A stretch of DNA of 64,000 nucleotides, taken from contig CAZFGK010000005.1 in the NCBI GenBank assembly GCA_964518635.1, forward strand, positions 66,548-130,547, read 5' to 3'. A model generated the notes under the pieces. That model searched no databases and was not told where the DNA came from. It worked only from the letters and a program-made list of their open reading frames with translations. How positions within the stretch are numbered: the stretch's first letter is position 1; every line of letters starts with the position of its first letter. This DNA comes from CAZFGK01 sp964518635 (GTDB lineage: Bacteria > Zixibacteria > MSB-5A5 > GN15 > FEB-12). Positions 54,753 through 63,247 of the stretch are shown here, piece after piece. The position numbers and the translations under genes are program-made.

Positions 54753-55778
54753 GTGGCTCTCGAACGTGTCATAGGCGGCGAATCGCAATCCCCCGAAGAG
54801 GAACTGGTTCAGTTCTCCCTTCGTCCGAAATCTCTCAATGAGTATGTCGGACAGAAAGAACTTCGTGAGAAATTGTCAGTTCTTATCGAATCTGCACGCC
54901 GTCGCAATCAGCCGGTCGAACATATTCTGCTCTATGGCCCCCCCGGACTAGGGAAGACAACCCTCGCGCATATTATCGCGCATGAAATGGGTTCCAAGTT
55001 GATCACCGCGTCAGGTCCGGGATTGCAGCGGGCAGGTGATCTTATGGGGATTCTCACGAATCTTGCCGATGGGGACGTGCTCTTCATCGATGAAATCCAT
55101 CGCCTATCTCCGGCAATTGAAGAGTTTATCTATCCGGCGATGGAAGATTATCGGGTCGACTTTGTGGTCGATAAGGGTGCCTTTGCCCGAGTAATAAATC
55201 TTCCTCTCAAGCGATTCACGCTGGTTGGTGCAACCACAAGAGCGGGGATGTTGACCAATGCCTTGCGTGATCGATTCGGGCTTTACTATCACCTCGATTT
55301 TTATCCTCCTGACGAACTAGCAGAAATCCTGACTCGTTCTGCATCACTGCTGGAGATTTCCGTCTCTCCTGAAGCGGCGGCGAGTATTGCCGGAAGGGCG
55401 AGAGGTACTCCGCGTATTGCCAACCGTCTGCTTCGACGCGTACGAGATTATGCGCTGGTGAAAGGGAACGGATCAGTGACCGCACAAATTACTGACCTTG
55501 CTCTGGAAGCAGAGGGGATCGACTCCTTTGGGCTTGATCCGCTTGATCGAAAAGTCCTGAAGATTATCATCGAGTTTTATAAGGGTGGTCCGGTGGGAGT
55601 TGAAGCAATCGGCGCGACATTGAATGAAGAGGTCGATACGCTGGTCGATATGGTCGAGCCATACTTGTTGAAAATCGGATTCTTGCAGCGAACCAAGCGG
55701 GGAAGAATGGCCACTTCAAACGCAGCTGAACATCTGGGGCTTCCTTTTACGCCGACTGCACAGCAGACATTGTTCTAG
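54753..55778 (+). CDS. ruvB: Holliday junction branch-migration ATPase RuvB
   Basis: This 341-residue AAA+ motor starts at GTG. Walker A is GPPGLGKTTL (about 65-74), Walker B is VLFIDEIHRL, sensor I is LVGATTRAG, and the C-terminal winged helix ends with LPFTPTAQQTLF. It drives branch migration with RuvA. Confidence 0.97.
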   Translation: MALERVIGGESQSPEEELVQFSLRPKSLNEYVGQKELREKLSVLIESARRRNQPVEHILLYGPPGLGKTTLAHIIAHEMGSKLITASGPGLQRAGDLMGILTNLADGDVLFIDEIHRLSPAIEEFIYPAMEDYRVDFVVDKGAFARVINLPLKRFTLVGATTRAGMLTNALRDRFGLYYHLDFYPPDELAEILTRSASLLEISVSPEAAASIAGRARGTPRIANRLLRRVRDYALVKGNGSVTAQITDLALEAEGIDSFGLDPLDRKVLKIIIEFYKGGPVGVEAIGATLNEEVDTLVDMVEPYLLKIGFLQRTKRGRMATSNAAEHLGLPFTPTAQQTLF

Positions 55779-55790
55779 AGTTTTCTCTCT

Positions 55791-55973
55791 ATGTCCCATT
55801 GGCAACATCACCTGTTTAGCTCGCCGAATCGCTTCGAACCCTGCCGAAACTGCAAGAGACTGAAGCAGACTGAAGTTTTGCAATCTGCAGACGGACTCTG
55901 TATGGAATGTCAAGGCGAGAAGAAAAGTCCAAAGGCAGGTGATTTGTTATCCGTCACCGGAAAGCGGAAGTGA
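55791..55973 (+). CDS. Small zinc-ribbon protein between ruvB and queA
   Basis: This 60-residue protein has two CxxC pairs (Cys18/Cys21 and Cys37/Cys40), a zinc-ribbon spacing, and basic residues between and after them. Its TGA overlaps the queA GTG (GTGA) and it begins 12 bases after ruvB, so it sits squarely inside the operon. I do not recognise it as a named family; it may bind nucleic acid. The reality of the gene rests on the coupling and the zinc pattern. Confidence 0.7.
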   Translation: MSHWQHHLFSSPNRFEPCRNCKRLKQTEVLQSADGLCMECQGEKKSPKAGDLLSVTGKRK

Positions 55974-57058
55974 CTAGAACGTCTTCGGCTCTTCGCAACA
56001 CTGAAGAGACCTCACTCTATGACTTTTCACTCCCCGATGAACTCATCGCCCGTTACCCATCCCGTCGCAGAGATCAGTCACGATTGATGGTCATCCACCG
56101 ATCAACGAGAAGTATCTCTCATTTTCGTTTTTCCGATCTTCCACAATTTCTGAATCGCGGTGAACTGCTGGTGATGAACGACAGTAAGGTCTTCAAAGCG
56201 CGCCTCAATGCCACTCGACCGTCCGGTGGGAAAGTCGAAATTCTTCTCATTCGAGCATTGCCGACTTCACTCGGTAAGAGTGACACTCACGAAGATTGGG
56301 AGGGGATGGTTCGTCCATCGGGCAGAGTTAAAGCCGGAGAATTGTTGCGTGTGTCGCCGACACTTTCTATCACGGCAGTAGATCGTGTCGGGGAGGGACG
56401 CTGGCGAGTTCGATTTCAGAGCAAGCGTGAACGAGCACAGATTATCGCATCTGCCGGGCATATTCCTCTCCCCCCGTACATGAGACGAGGGGATGAGCCG
56501 ACTGATATTCGCCGTTATCAGACGGTCTTCGCCAGAAAGAATGCCATCGGCTCGGTTGCGGCTCCAACGGCGGGGTTTCATTTCACCAAAGGGCTTCTTC
56601 AGCGCATCGAATCACACGGGGTGAAAACCTCCCGTGTGACTCTTCATGTTGGCCCTGGGACATTTTTACCTGTGCACACCGACCATTTGGGCGAGCATGA
56701 GATGGAATCTGAAATGGCTGAACTGAGTAGGCAGACGGTTGATCTGATCGCCAAAACAAAAGAGAAGAAAAAGCGAGTTATTGCAGTAGGAACAACCACC
56801 GTCCGCACGCTGGAGTCTGCACCGATCCAAAATGGACTCCCCGTTCCATACCACAAGCCCGTCAATCTCTTCATCCGCCCCGGTTTTCGATTTCAGGTGG
56901 TTGATGCCCTGATTACGAATTTTCATCTTCCTCGATCGACTCTTTTGGTACTGGTTTCGACTTTTGCCGGGAGAGAAATGATCCATGAGGCGTATCAAGC
57001 GGCGATTCGTGAGAAGTACCGTTTTTACAGCTACGGCGACGCGATGCTTATTCTCTAG
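55970..57058 (+). CDS. queA: S-adenosylmethionine:tRNA ribosyltransferase-isomerase
   Basis: This 362-residue protein has YDFSLPDELIARYPS at the start, VMNDSKVFKARLN, and SVAAPTAGFHFT in the middle. RVTLHVGPGTFLPV and NFHLPRSTLLVLVSTFAG follow in the second half. It transfers ribose from SAM to 7-aminomethyl-7-deazaguanine in tRNA, giving epoxyqueuosine. It starts at GTG coupled to the small zinc-ribbon gene. Grouping with ruvAB is common. Confidence 0.96.
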   Translation: MTRTSSALRNTEETSLYDFSLPDELIARYPSRRRDQSRLMVIHRSTRSISHFRFSDLPQFLNRGELLVMNDSKVFKARLNATRPSGGKVEILLIRALPTSLGKSDTHEDWEGMVRPSGRVKAGELLRVSPTLSITAVDRVGEGRWRVRFQSKRERAQIIASAGHIPLPPYMRRGDEPTDIRRYQTVFARKNAIGSVAAPTAGFHFTKGLLQRIESHGVKTSRVTLHVGPGTFLPVHTDHLGEHEMESEMAELSRQTVDLIAKTKEKKKRVIAVGTTTVRTLESAPIQNGLPVPYHKPVNLFIRPGFRFQVVDALITNFHLPRSTLLVLVSTFAGREMIHEAYQAAIREKYRFYSYGDAMLIL

Positions 57059-57112
57059 AGCTTGTCTGCTTTCTAGTTGCAGTGTTGCTCTCTCTGACGA
57101 TATCCTGCAAAC

Positions 57113-57796
57113 ATGCAAGCCGCAGCTGTCATTGTCGCCGCTGGTCGATCCACCCGACTGAAGGGGGGACGCCCCAAGCAGTTTCTGGACATCGCCGGAA
57201 AGCCGATGCTTGCGTGGACGCTTGGGCAGTTTGAGCGGGCAAGACTGATCGAACGTGTGGTATTAGTCGTCGCAGAAGAAGAGATGATGACCACCAGTGA
57301 TGAAATCGTCGATCGCTACAAATTTGCAAAGGTGACTAAGATCGTCTCCGGCGGGGAATCACGACGCGAATCAGTCCTCAATGGGCTTGAGGCATTAAGT
57401 GGATCGACCCAGCTGGTTGCGATACATGATGGAGCTCGTCCGGCGGTTACCCCCGCGGACATTGATCGTGTCGTCGAAGTAGCGTTTATGCGGCAAGCGG
57501 CGATTCTCGCTCAGCCGATTGTTGAAACGGTAAAACAGTTACGCAACGGAGAGATTGTCTCCACTATCCCCCGTGCGACACTCATGGCGGCACAAACACC
57601 ACAAGTGTTCAATTATGAATTGATTCTGGATGCGCATCGCCGTCACCATGAAGACGAAGATGTTACCGACGATGCTTCACTTATCGAACGAGACGGAATT
57701 CCAGTGCACTTCGTGATACCATCCAACCGAAATCCGAAAGTGACTACCATTGATGATATTCAATACGTCACCGCATTGTTAGGTCGTCATGGCTGA
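57113..57796 (+). CDS. ispD: 2-C-methyl-D-erythritol 4-phosphate cytidylyltransferase
   Basis: This 227-residue protein has the CTP loop VAAGRSTRLKGGRPKQF (about 9-25), then VAIHDGARPAVTP, and ends with VTTIDDIQYVTALL. It carries out the third step of the MEP isoprenoid pathway. Its stop overlaps the ispF start by eight bases, placing steps three and five together. Confidence 0.95.
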   Translation: MQAAAVIVAAGRSTRLKGGRPKQFLDIAGKPMLAWTLGQFERARLIERVVLVVAEEEMMTTSDEIVDRYKFAKVTKIVSGGESRRESVLNGLEALSGSTQLVAIHDGARPAVTPADIDRVVEVAFMRQAAILAQPIVETVKQLRNGEIVSTIPRATLMAAQTPQVFNYELILDAHRRHHEDEDVTDDASLIERDGIPVHFVIPSNRNPKVTTIDDIQYVTALLGRHG

Positions 57797-58295
57797 ACTA
57801 CGCGTTGGACTTGGATTTGATATTCATCAGTTTGTACGCGGAAGGGAACTCTGGCTGGGTGGCATACAAATTCCACATGAGGAAGGTTTAGATGGGCACT
57901 CTGATGCCGATGCTCTTTTGCATGCCCTGTGCGACTCGCTGCTCGGCGCTGCCGGGCTTGGAGATATTGGCCATTATTTTCCACCATCTGATCCTCAATG
58001 GCGAAACACTCGCTCCATAACATTTGTAGAACAGGTTGTTGGAAAACTGAATGAGCGAGGATGGACCGTTGTGAATGTTGACTGCGTTGTCATTACCGAA
58101 GCTCCAAAAATTGCTCCGCATGTTGCAAATATGAAAGTGGCGATAGGACAGGCGTTGCAGATACCGAGCGAAAAGATCGGAATCAAAGCAACCACCGCTG
58201 AACAGATGGGTGCGCTTGGAAGACGTGAAGGAATCGCCTGTCAGGTAGTCTGTCTGCTGAGTCGTCCGGATCAGACCGAAAAGCAGCGGACCTAG
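57789..58295 (+). CDS. ispF: 2-C-methyl-D-erythritol 2,4-cyclodiphosphate synthase
   Basis: This 168-residue protein has the metal-binding GFDIHQF (residues 8-14) and GHSDADALLHALCD (about 37-50), and the C-terminal KATTAEQMGALGRREGIAC. It forms the cyclic diphosphate of the MEP pathway as a trimer. It is co-translated with ispD; dedA follows one base later. Confidence 0.96.
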   Translation: MAELRVGLGFDIHQFVRGRELWLGGIQIPHEEGLDGHSDADALLHALCDSLLGAAGLGDIGHYFPPSDPQWRNTRSITFVEQVVGKLNERGWTVVNVDCVVITEAPKIAPHVANMKVAIGQALQIPSEKIGIKATTAEQMGALGRREGIACQVVCLLSRPDQTEKQRT

Positions 58296-58296
58296 G

Positions 58297-58917
58297 ATGG
58301 AGCATCAGATAGGTGAGTGGTTTGATTCATTGTTGCAGCACGGTCCGCTCCTTGTCTACGCCGCGCTCTTCCTCGCATGCTTTATCGAAAATTTCTTTCC
58401 TCCTTTTCCCGGTGACACGGTTATTCTTCTTGCCGCGACAATGGTACACTTTGATCGACTCGATCTCGTACAGACACTTCTGGTGGTGCTTGCTGGTGGA
58501 CTACTTTCTGCCGGACTGGTCTATTTCTGCGGGCAGAGATGGGGGAAGTCGCTTCTTCAGGGTAATCGCATACCTTTTCTCTCCCCCGGTGATTTCGAGA
58601 AAACCGAGAAGCTCTTTCAAAAATGGGGGGGCTGGATGGTAGTTATCTCGCGCTTCCTTTTTGGCATCCGGTCGATTATGTGCTTCCTGGCAGGATCAGT
58701 TCGATATCCGTTCGGCCGTTTCATGCTTCTTTCGACCCTTTCCTATCTCGTCTTTGTATCATTGATCTATTTTGCGGCATCTGTTGCAACGGAATCGGCT
58801 GATGCACTTTTCCAACTTACCGGTTCCATTGAGCGAACGATCACGATCATCGTGGTCGGTCTGATTGTCATCTGGATATTATTCAGAATCTTCTGGAAAA
58901 AGAGAGCCAACGCATGA
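58297..58917 (+). CDS. DedA family membrane protein
   Basis: This 206-residue protein has four to five membrane spans and the DedA/SNARE-associated motifs FIENFFPPFPGDTVILLAA and FQKWGGWMVVISRFLFGIRS. DedA-type proteins act as lipid scramblases/flippases, including for undecaprenyl phosphate, which fits its place before ddl in a cell-wall context. Its stop overlaps ddl. Confidence 0.92.
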   Translation: MEHQIGEWFDSLLQHGPLLVYAALFLACFIENFFPPFPGDTVILLAATMVHFDRLDLVQTLLVVLAGGLLSAGLVYFCGQRWGKSLLQGNRIPFLSPGDFEKTEKLFQKWGGWMVVISRFLFGIRSIMCFLAGSVRYPFGRFMLLSTLSYLVFVSLIYFAASVATESADALFQLTGSIERTITIIVVGLIVIWILFRIFWKKRANA

Positions 58918-59936
58918 AAGTCTTACTCCTTGCCGGAGGAAGCTCCTCCGAGCGTTCGGTTTCGCTGCGAAGTGGTCGTGCGATGTTTGAGGCACTCATT
59001 CGTCTCGGTCATGGCGCCGCCGCATATGATCCGGCAACTGCAGAATATCTCAGTGAAGGCGCTGGAAAGTATCTGCTTCCAGAAAACCTCGATGCGTTTG
59101 TCGCTTCAAATGACTCCCTGCGTCTGCTGACTGACATTTTGCACGGGAGCCAACGACCGGAAGTTGTTGTTTCTGCGCTGCATGGTGGGAGCGGAGAAGG
59201 GGGACAGGTACAGGCAATACTTGAGCTCAGCGGTGTACCATTTGTTGGGTCATCGATGGCGGCATCGGCCATAACGATGGACAAGTCACTGACAAAGCAT
59301 CTGATGCGCAGTATCGGCATCCCCACCGCCGATTGGAAATTGGTGGGCGGTCGTGTCGAGTTGAGCGAATGGATTGTAAACGAGACCTCTTCACTTGGTT
59401 TCCCCTTCATAGTTAAACCGAATGACGGCGGTTCAACGGTCGGGCTTACCAAAGTCACGAAGCGAGACGACATCCTTCCTGCGATCGCCCTCTCGCGAAA
59501 GCAAGCACCACGAACAATATGCGAGTCGTTCATTGCAGGACGAGAATTAACCGCGACCATCCTCCATGGTCGGACACTGCCGCTTGTCGAAATACGACCG
59601 AAAAACGAACTTTATGACTTTGAGGCGAAGTATACGAAGGGGAAGTCAGACTATCTCTGTCCCGCGCCTATTGATGAGAAAATGACGCTTGAAATTCAAC
59701 GATGCGCGGCATTGCTCTACGAGACCGCCGGATGCTGGGGAATCGCACGAGCTGATTTCATGCTGCGGGATGATGGGAAGTTCTTCTGCCTCGAAATTAA
59801 CACTTTGCCCGGCATGACCGAACTCTCCCTCGCCCCTATGGCCGCCGCAGCGGTCGGGATTCCGTTTGACGCGCTGATTTCTGTCCTGTTGACGGAAGCG
59901 GTGAAAACTAGATTTCAAACATCGGTTTCAATTTGA
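58914..59936 (+). CDS. ddl: D-alanine--D-alanine ligase
   Basis: This 340-residue ATP-grasp enzyme has LLAGGSSSERSVSLRSG at the start, SALHGGSGEGGQVQ, FIVKPNDGGSTVGLTKV in the ATP site, and FFCLEINTLPGMTELS with the metal ligands. It makes the D-Ala-D-Ala dipeptide for peptidoglycan. It overlaps dedA by four bases and the HAD gene by four. Confidence 0.95.
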   Translation: MKVLLLAGGSSSERSVSLRSGRAMFEALIRLGHGAAAYDPATAEYLSEGAGKYLLPENLDAFVASNDSLRLLTDILHGSQRPEVVVSALHGGSGEGGQVQAILELSGVPFVGSSMAASAITMDKSLTKHLMRSIGIPTADWKLVGGRVELSEWIVNETSSLGFPFIVKPNDGGSTVGLTKVTKRDDILPAIALSRKQAPRTICESFIAGRELTATILHGRTLPLVEIRPKNELYDFEAKYTKGKSDYLCPAPIDEKMTLEIQRCAALLYETAGCWGIARADFMLRDDGKFFCLEINTLPGMTELSLAPMAAAAVGIPFDALISVLLTEAVKTRFQTSVSI

Positions 59937-60682
59937 AAAACAACTCTCGCCTTCACCCAAAAGGGGTGATTTTCGATCTTGGTTCGACACTTATCGAATA
60001 TGATGTCATGCCCTGGCCGGAGCTTGCCGCACTCGGGATTCTGGAAATGCGAAGACGACTGAGTGTTGATCACCCCGATCTTCCTTCAGAAGGTGACTTC
60101 ATTGATCAGATCACTCGAATCAAAACTGAGTATCGTCTGGAATCGAACGCCACACTCAAAGAGTGGAACATGACCGATGTCATGGCGCGTGTGTGTCACG
60201 AACTTTCCCTTCCCAATCATGAGGAGATGCACGGCAATCTCTTCGACGCTTACTATGCACCGACCGATGAGCGACTTTATCGCTATGATGACACTCCGGA
60301 TGTCCTTGCGAAGCTCAAAGAGCAGGGGATCGCGATAGGACTGGTCTCGAATACTATCTTCCCCGAACGGACACATCGGGGTGAACTCTCCCGTTTTGGT
60401 ATCTCGCAGTATTTCGACCATCTGATCTTCAGTTCCACATTCGGCTGGAAGAAACCAGACCCGCGGATATTCAAAGCAGCGGCAGACGGAATCGGGCTTT
60501 CGCCTCAGGATTGTGTCTATGTCGGCGATCGCTATCTCGAGGATATCGTAAGACCATCCCTCATTGGTATGCCCGCGATTCTCAAGAACAAGGATCGGGT
60601 GGAATATCCATCCCCCCTCCCCTCAGACACTCGCATTATTCAGACCCTTTCCGGCATTTTTGACCATCTCGAAATCGGGTAG
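59933..60682 (+). CDS. HAD family hydrolase
   Basis: This 249-residue protein starts at TTG overlapping the ddl stop (TTGA). Motif I is VIFDLGSTL, with Asp as nucleophile but Gly in place of the usual second Asp, as in some HAD-IA enzymes. Motif II is GLVSNT, motif III is GWKKPDPRIF, and motif IV is YVGDRYLEDI. It is likely a phosphatase of a small metabolite; the substrate is unknown. Confidence 0.9.
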   Translation: MKNNSRLHPKGVIFDLGSTLIEYDVMPWPELAALGILEMRRRLSVDHPDLPSEGDFIDQITRIKTEYRLESNATLKEWNMTDVMARVCHELSLPNHEEMHGNLFDAYYAPTDERLYRYDDTPDVLAKLKEQGIAIGLVSNTIFPERTHRGELSRFGISQYFDHLIFSSTFGWKKPDPRIFKAAADGIGLSPQDCVYVGDRYLEDIVRPSLIGMPAILKNKDRVEYPSPLPSDTRIIQTLSGIFDHLEIG

Positions 60683-60759
60683 CGAGCCGCTTTCAATTCT
60701 CTTATACTTGCCGCTTCACCCGTGATGCGTTCCCATGCGCAAAGGAGTTTGTTGTTCAG

Positions 60760-61830
60760 ATGGATGCTACCTATCGACTGCTCGAAGAACTGACCAATGC
60801 CAGTGGTGCCTCCGGTTTTGAAACCGATATTCGCACGATTATGCACCGTGAATTCAAGGCACTTTCAAGTGAATTGGGGAGTGACAAACTTGGATCTATC
60901 TATGCCGTCAAGAAAGGTGGCCCTGGCCCGCGTATCATGCTGGATGCCCATATGGACGAAATCGGTTTCATTGTGCGCGGCATCACCAAGGACGGCTATA
61001 TCAAGTTTCTCCAACTCGGCGGCTGGTGGGGGCATGTCGCTTTGGGACAGCGGATGCGTATCGTCACTCGCAAGGGGACATTCATCGGCGTGGTCGGCTC
61101 ACGTCCACCCCACATTCTTGAGCCGGACGAGCGTAAGAAAGTTCTAGACGTAAAAGAGATGTTTCTTGATGTGGGAGTCAAAGACGGATTCGATGTCCGT
61201 ACCAAGCTTGGCGTACGTATCGGCGATCCGATTGTACCGGATGCCCAGTTCGCGGTGATGGGGAATCCCGACCTCTATGTTGCCAAGGCCTTCGATAATC
61301 GTATGGCCTGCGCGATGGTAGTAGATATTCTGCGCGCCTTGAAGGGGAAGAAACATCCGAACACCGTGATCGCCTGTGCTTCGGTGCAGGAGGAAGTCGG
61401 TCTTCGTGGCGCGCATACCCTCGCCCATATTGTTGAGCCGGATGTCTGCTTTGCAATTGATACCTGTGTTGCAATGGATGTCCCGCCGGAAGGATCTCAC
61501 GCGGTCGAAAAACTTGGTGCCGGCACCGGCATTCTCGTCATCGACGGCGGCATGATTCCGAATACCAAGCTTCGCAATCTGGTTATCGAGACCGCCGAGA
61601 AGAAGAAATTGCCGTATCACCTGACGGCTCTAGCCGGTGGCTCGACCGACGCCGCCAAAGTGCAGCCCAATCGTGGTGGCGTTCCGGCAATCGCGCTTGG
61701 ACCATCAGTCCGCTACATCCACAGCAGCAACTCAGTGATGAGCCGCAAAGATTATGATTCCACCGTCAAGCTCATGGTTGAGATGATCATGCAGCTCAAC
61801 CAGAAGGTCGTTGCGTCCCTGACGCACTAA
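60760..61830 (+). CDS. M42 family metallopeptidase (glutamyl aminopeptidase/cellulase-like)
   Basis: This 356-residue protein has metal ligands in LDAHMDEIGF (about 66-75), AKAFDNRMAC, VQEEVGLRGA and FAIDTCVAMD, with a final RYIHSSNSVMS. M42 aminopeptidases form dodecameric tetrahedral (TET) particles that trim peptides in the cytoplasm. AAAGGAG precedes the start. Confidence 0.93.
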   Translation: MDATYRLLEELTNASGASGFETDIRTIMHREFKALSSELGSDKLGSIYAVKKGGPGPRIMLDAHMDEIGFIVRGITKDGYIKFLQLGGWWGHVALGQRMRIVTRKGTFIGVVGSRPPHILEPDERKKVLDVKEMFLDVGVKDGFDVRTKLGVRIGDPIVPDAQFAVMGNPDLYVAKAFDNRMACAMVVDILRALKGKKHPNTVIACASVQEEVGLRGAHTLAHIVEPDVCFAIDTCVAMDVPPEGSHAVEKLGAGTGILVIDGGMIPNTKLRNLVIETAEKKKLPYHLTALAGGSTDAAKVQPNRGGVPAIALGPSVRYIHSSNSVMSRKDYDSTVKLMVEMIMQLNQKVVASLTH

Positions 61831-61839
61831 CGAAATCGA

Positions 61840-63234
61840 ATGGCACTTTGTTTTTTCAATACACTGACTCGCCAGCTAGAAGAGTTCCACCCGCGTGAAC
61901 AGGGAGTGGCTCGATTCTACATGTGCGGCCCGACAGTCTATGGCTTCGCGCACATCGGCAACTTTCGGACGTTTCTCTTTGGCGATCTGATTCGTCGCTA
62001 TCTCGCCTACAAAGGGTACAAAGTCATATATGTGATGAATATCACCGACGTCGATGACAAGATCATTCGCGACAGCATGGCGGCCGGAGAGACACTCAAA
62101 CAGTTCACCGGTCGTTTCACAGATTCATTTCTAGAAGACTTAGATATCCTTGGAGCAGTCAGACCGGATATTCAGCCTCGTGCGACCGATCATATTGCTG
62201 AGATGGTGGCGATGGTGCAATCTCTCGCAGCACAGGGGCGTGCCTACGAAGTGGATGGGAATTGGTACTACAAAATCTCCGCCTTTCCCAACTATGGGAA
62301 ACTTGCCAACCTTGATATGAGCGGCCTCAAAGCAGGGGCGCGTGTGGCCTCTGATGAATACGAAAAAGAATCGGTCTCTGATTTTGCGCTCTGGAAAGCG
62401 TGGGACGAAAAGGATGGCGCGGTCTTCTGGGAGACTGCTATCGGCAAAGGTCGCCCGGGATGGCATCTTGAATGCTCGGCAATGTCGATGAAATATCTTG
62501 GTGAGACCTTTGATCTTCATGCCGGTGGTGTCGATCTGATGTTCCCGCATCACGAGAATGAAATCGCGCAGTCAGAAGGATCGACAGGCAAGCAGTTCGT
62601 GAAATACTGGCTCCATGCCGAGCATCTGATAGTCGAAGGCAAGAAGATGTCGAAATCCCTCGGCAACTTCTACACTCTGCGTGATATTCTCGCCAAGGGG
62701 TACGCGCCGAAAGCAGTGCGCTATCTTCTGATGTCGGCGCACTATCGTCAGCAGTTGAATTTTACTTTCGATGGGCTTGATGGCGCGCGCGCGGCCCTTG
62801 AGCGCTACAATGACTTTATTCGCAATCTTGACTCGCATACTGGTGCATCGGGGAGCGGAGAAGGGGCGGCGATTGTCAGAAAGGCGGCGATTGATTTTGA
62901 GGCGCAACTGGATGACGACTTGAATATCTCAGGTGGGCTTGGCGTGATCTTTGATTTCATTCGTGATATCAATCGCCTGAAAGCAGATGGCAAACTCTCG
63001 ACCGATGATGCGAAGGCCGCTCTCGCCTTGATACGTAAGTTCGATACGATTTTCTCATTCGAGTTGCCGCGCGTGTCGCTCGATGATCAGGTAAATGCGC
63101 TGATAGCTGAACGTCAGGATGCCCGCAAATCCCGCAACTTCAAACGCAGCGACGAAATCCGCGACCAACTGGCGTCAATGGGGATTCTCCTCGAAGACAC
63201 CCCACATGGAGTGACGTGGAAGAGGAAGATGTAG
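61840..63234 (+). CDS. cysS: Cysteinyl-tRNA synthetase
   Basis: This 464-residue class I synthetase has the HIGH-type motif YGFAHIGNF, the zinc ligands in YMCGPTVYG, WHLECSAMS and HHENEIAQSE, and the KMSKS motif KKMSKSLGNF. A DALR anticodon-binding region (about 320-420) follows. It charges tRNA-Cys. It ends the core-gene run; a TIR gene starts 13 bases later. Confidence 0.97.
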   Translation: MALCFFNTLTRQLEEFHPREQGVARFYMCGPTVYGFAHIGNFRTFLFGDLIRRYLAYKGYKVIYVMNITDVDDKIIRDSMAAGETLKQFTGRFTDSFLEDLDILGAVRPDIQPRATDHIAEMVAMVQSLAAQGRAYEVDGNWYYKISAFPNYGKLANLDMSGLKAGARVASDEYEKESVSDFALWKAWDEKDGAVFWETAIGKGRPGWHLECSAMSMKYLGETFDLHAGGVDLMFPHHENEIAQSEGSTGKQFVKYWLHAEHLIVEGKKMSKSLGNFYTLRDILAKGYAPKAVRYLLMSAHYRQQLNFTFDGLDGARAALERYNDFIRNLDSHTGASGSGEGAAIVRKAAIDFEAQLDDDLNISGGLGVIFDFIRDINRLKADGKLSTDDAKAALALIRKFDTIFSFELPRVSLDDQVNALIAERQDARKSRNFKRSDEIRDQLASMGILLEDTPHGVTWKRKM

Positions 63235-63247
63235 GAGGGAATTTGAT

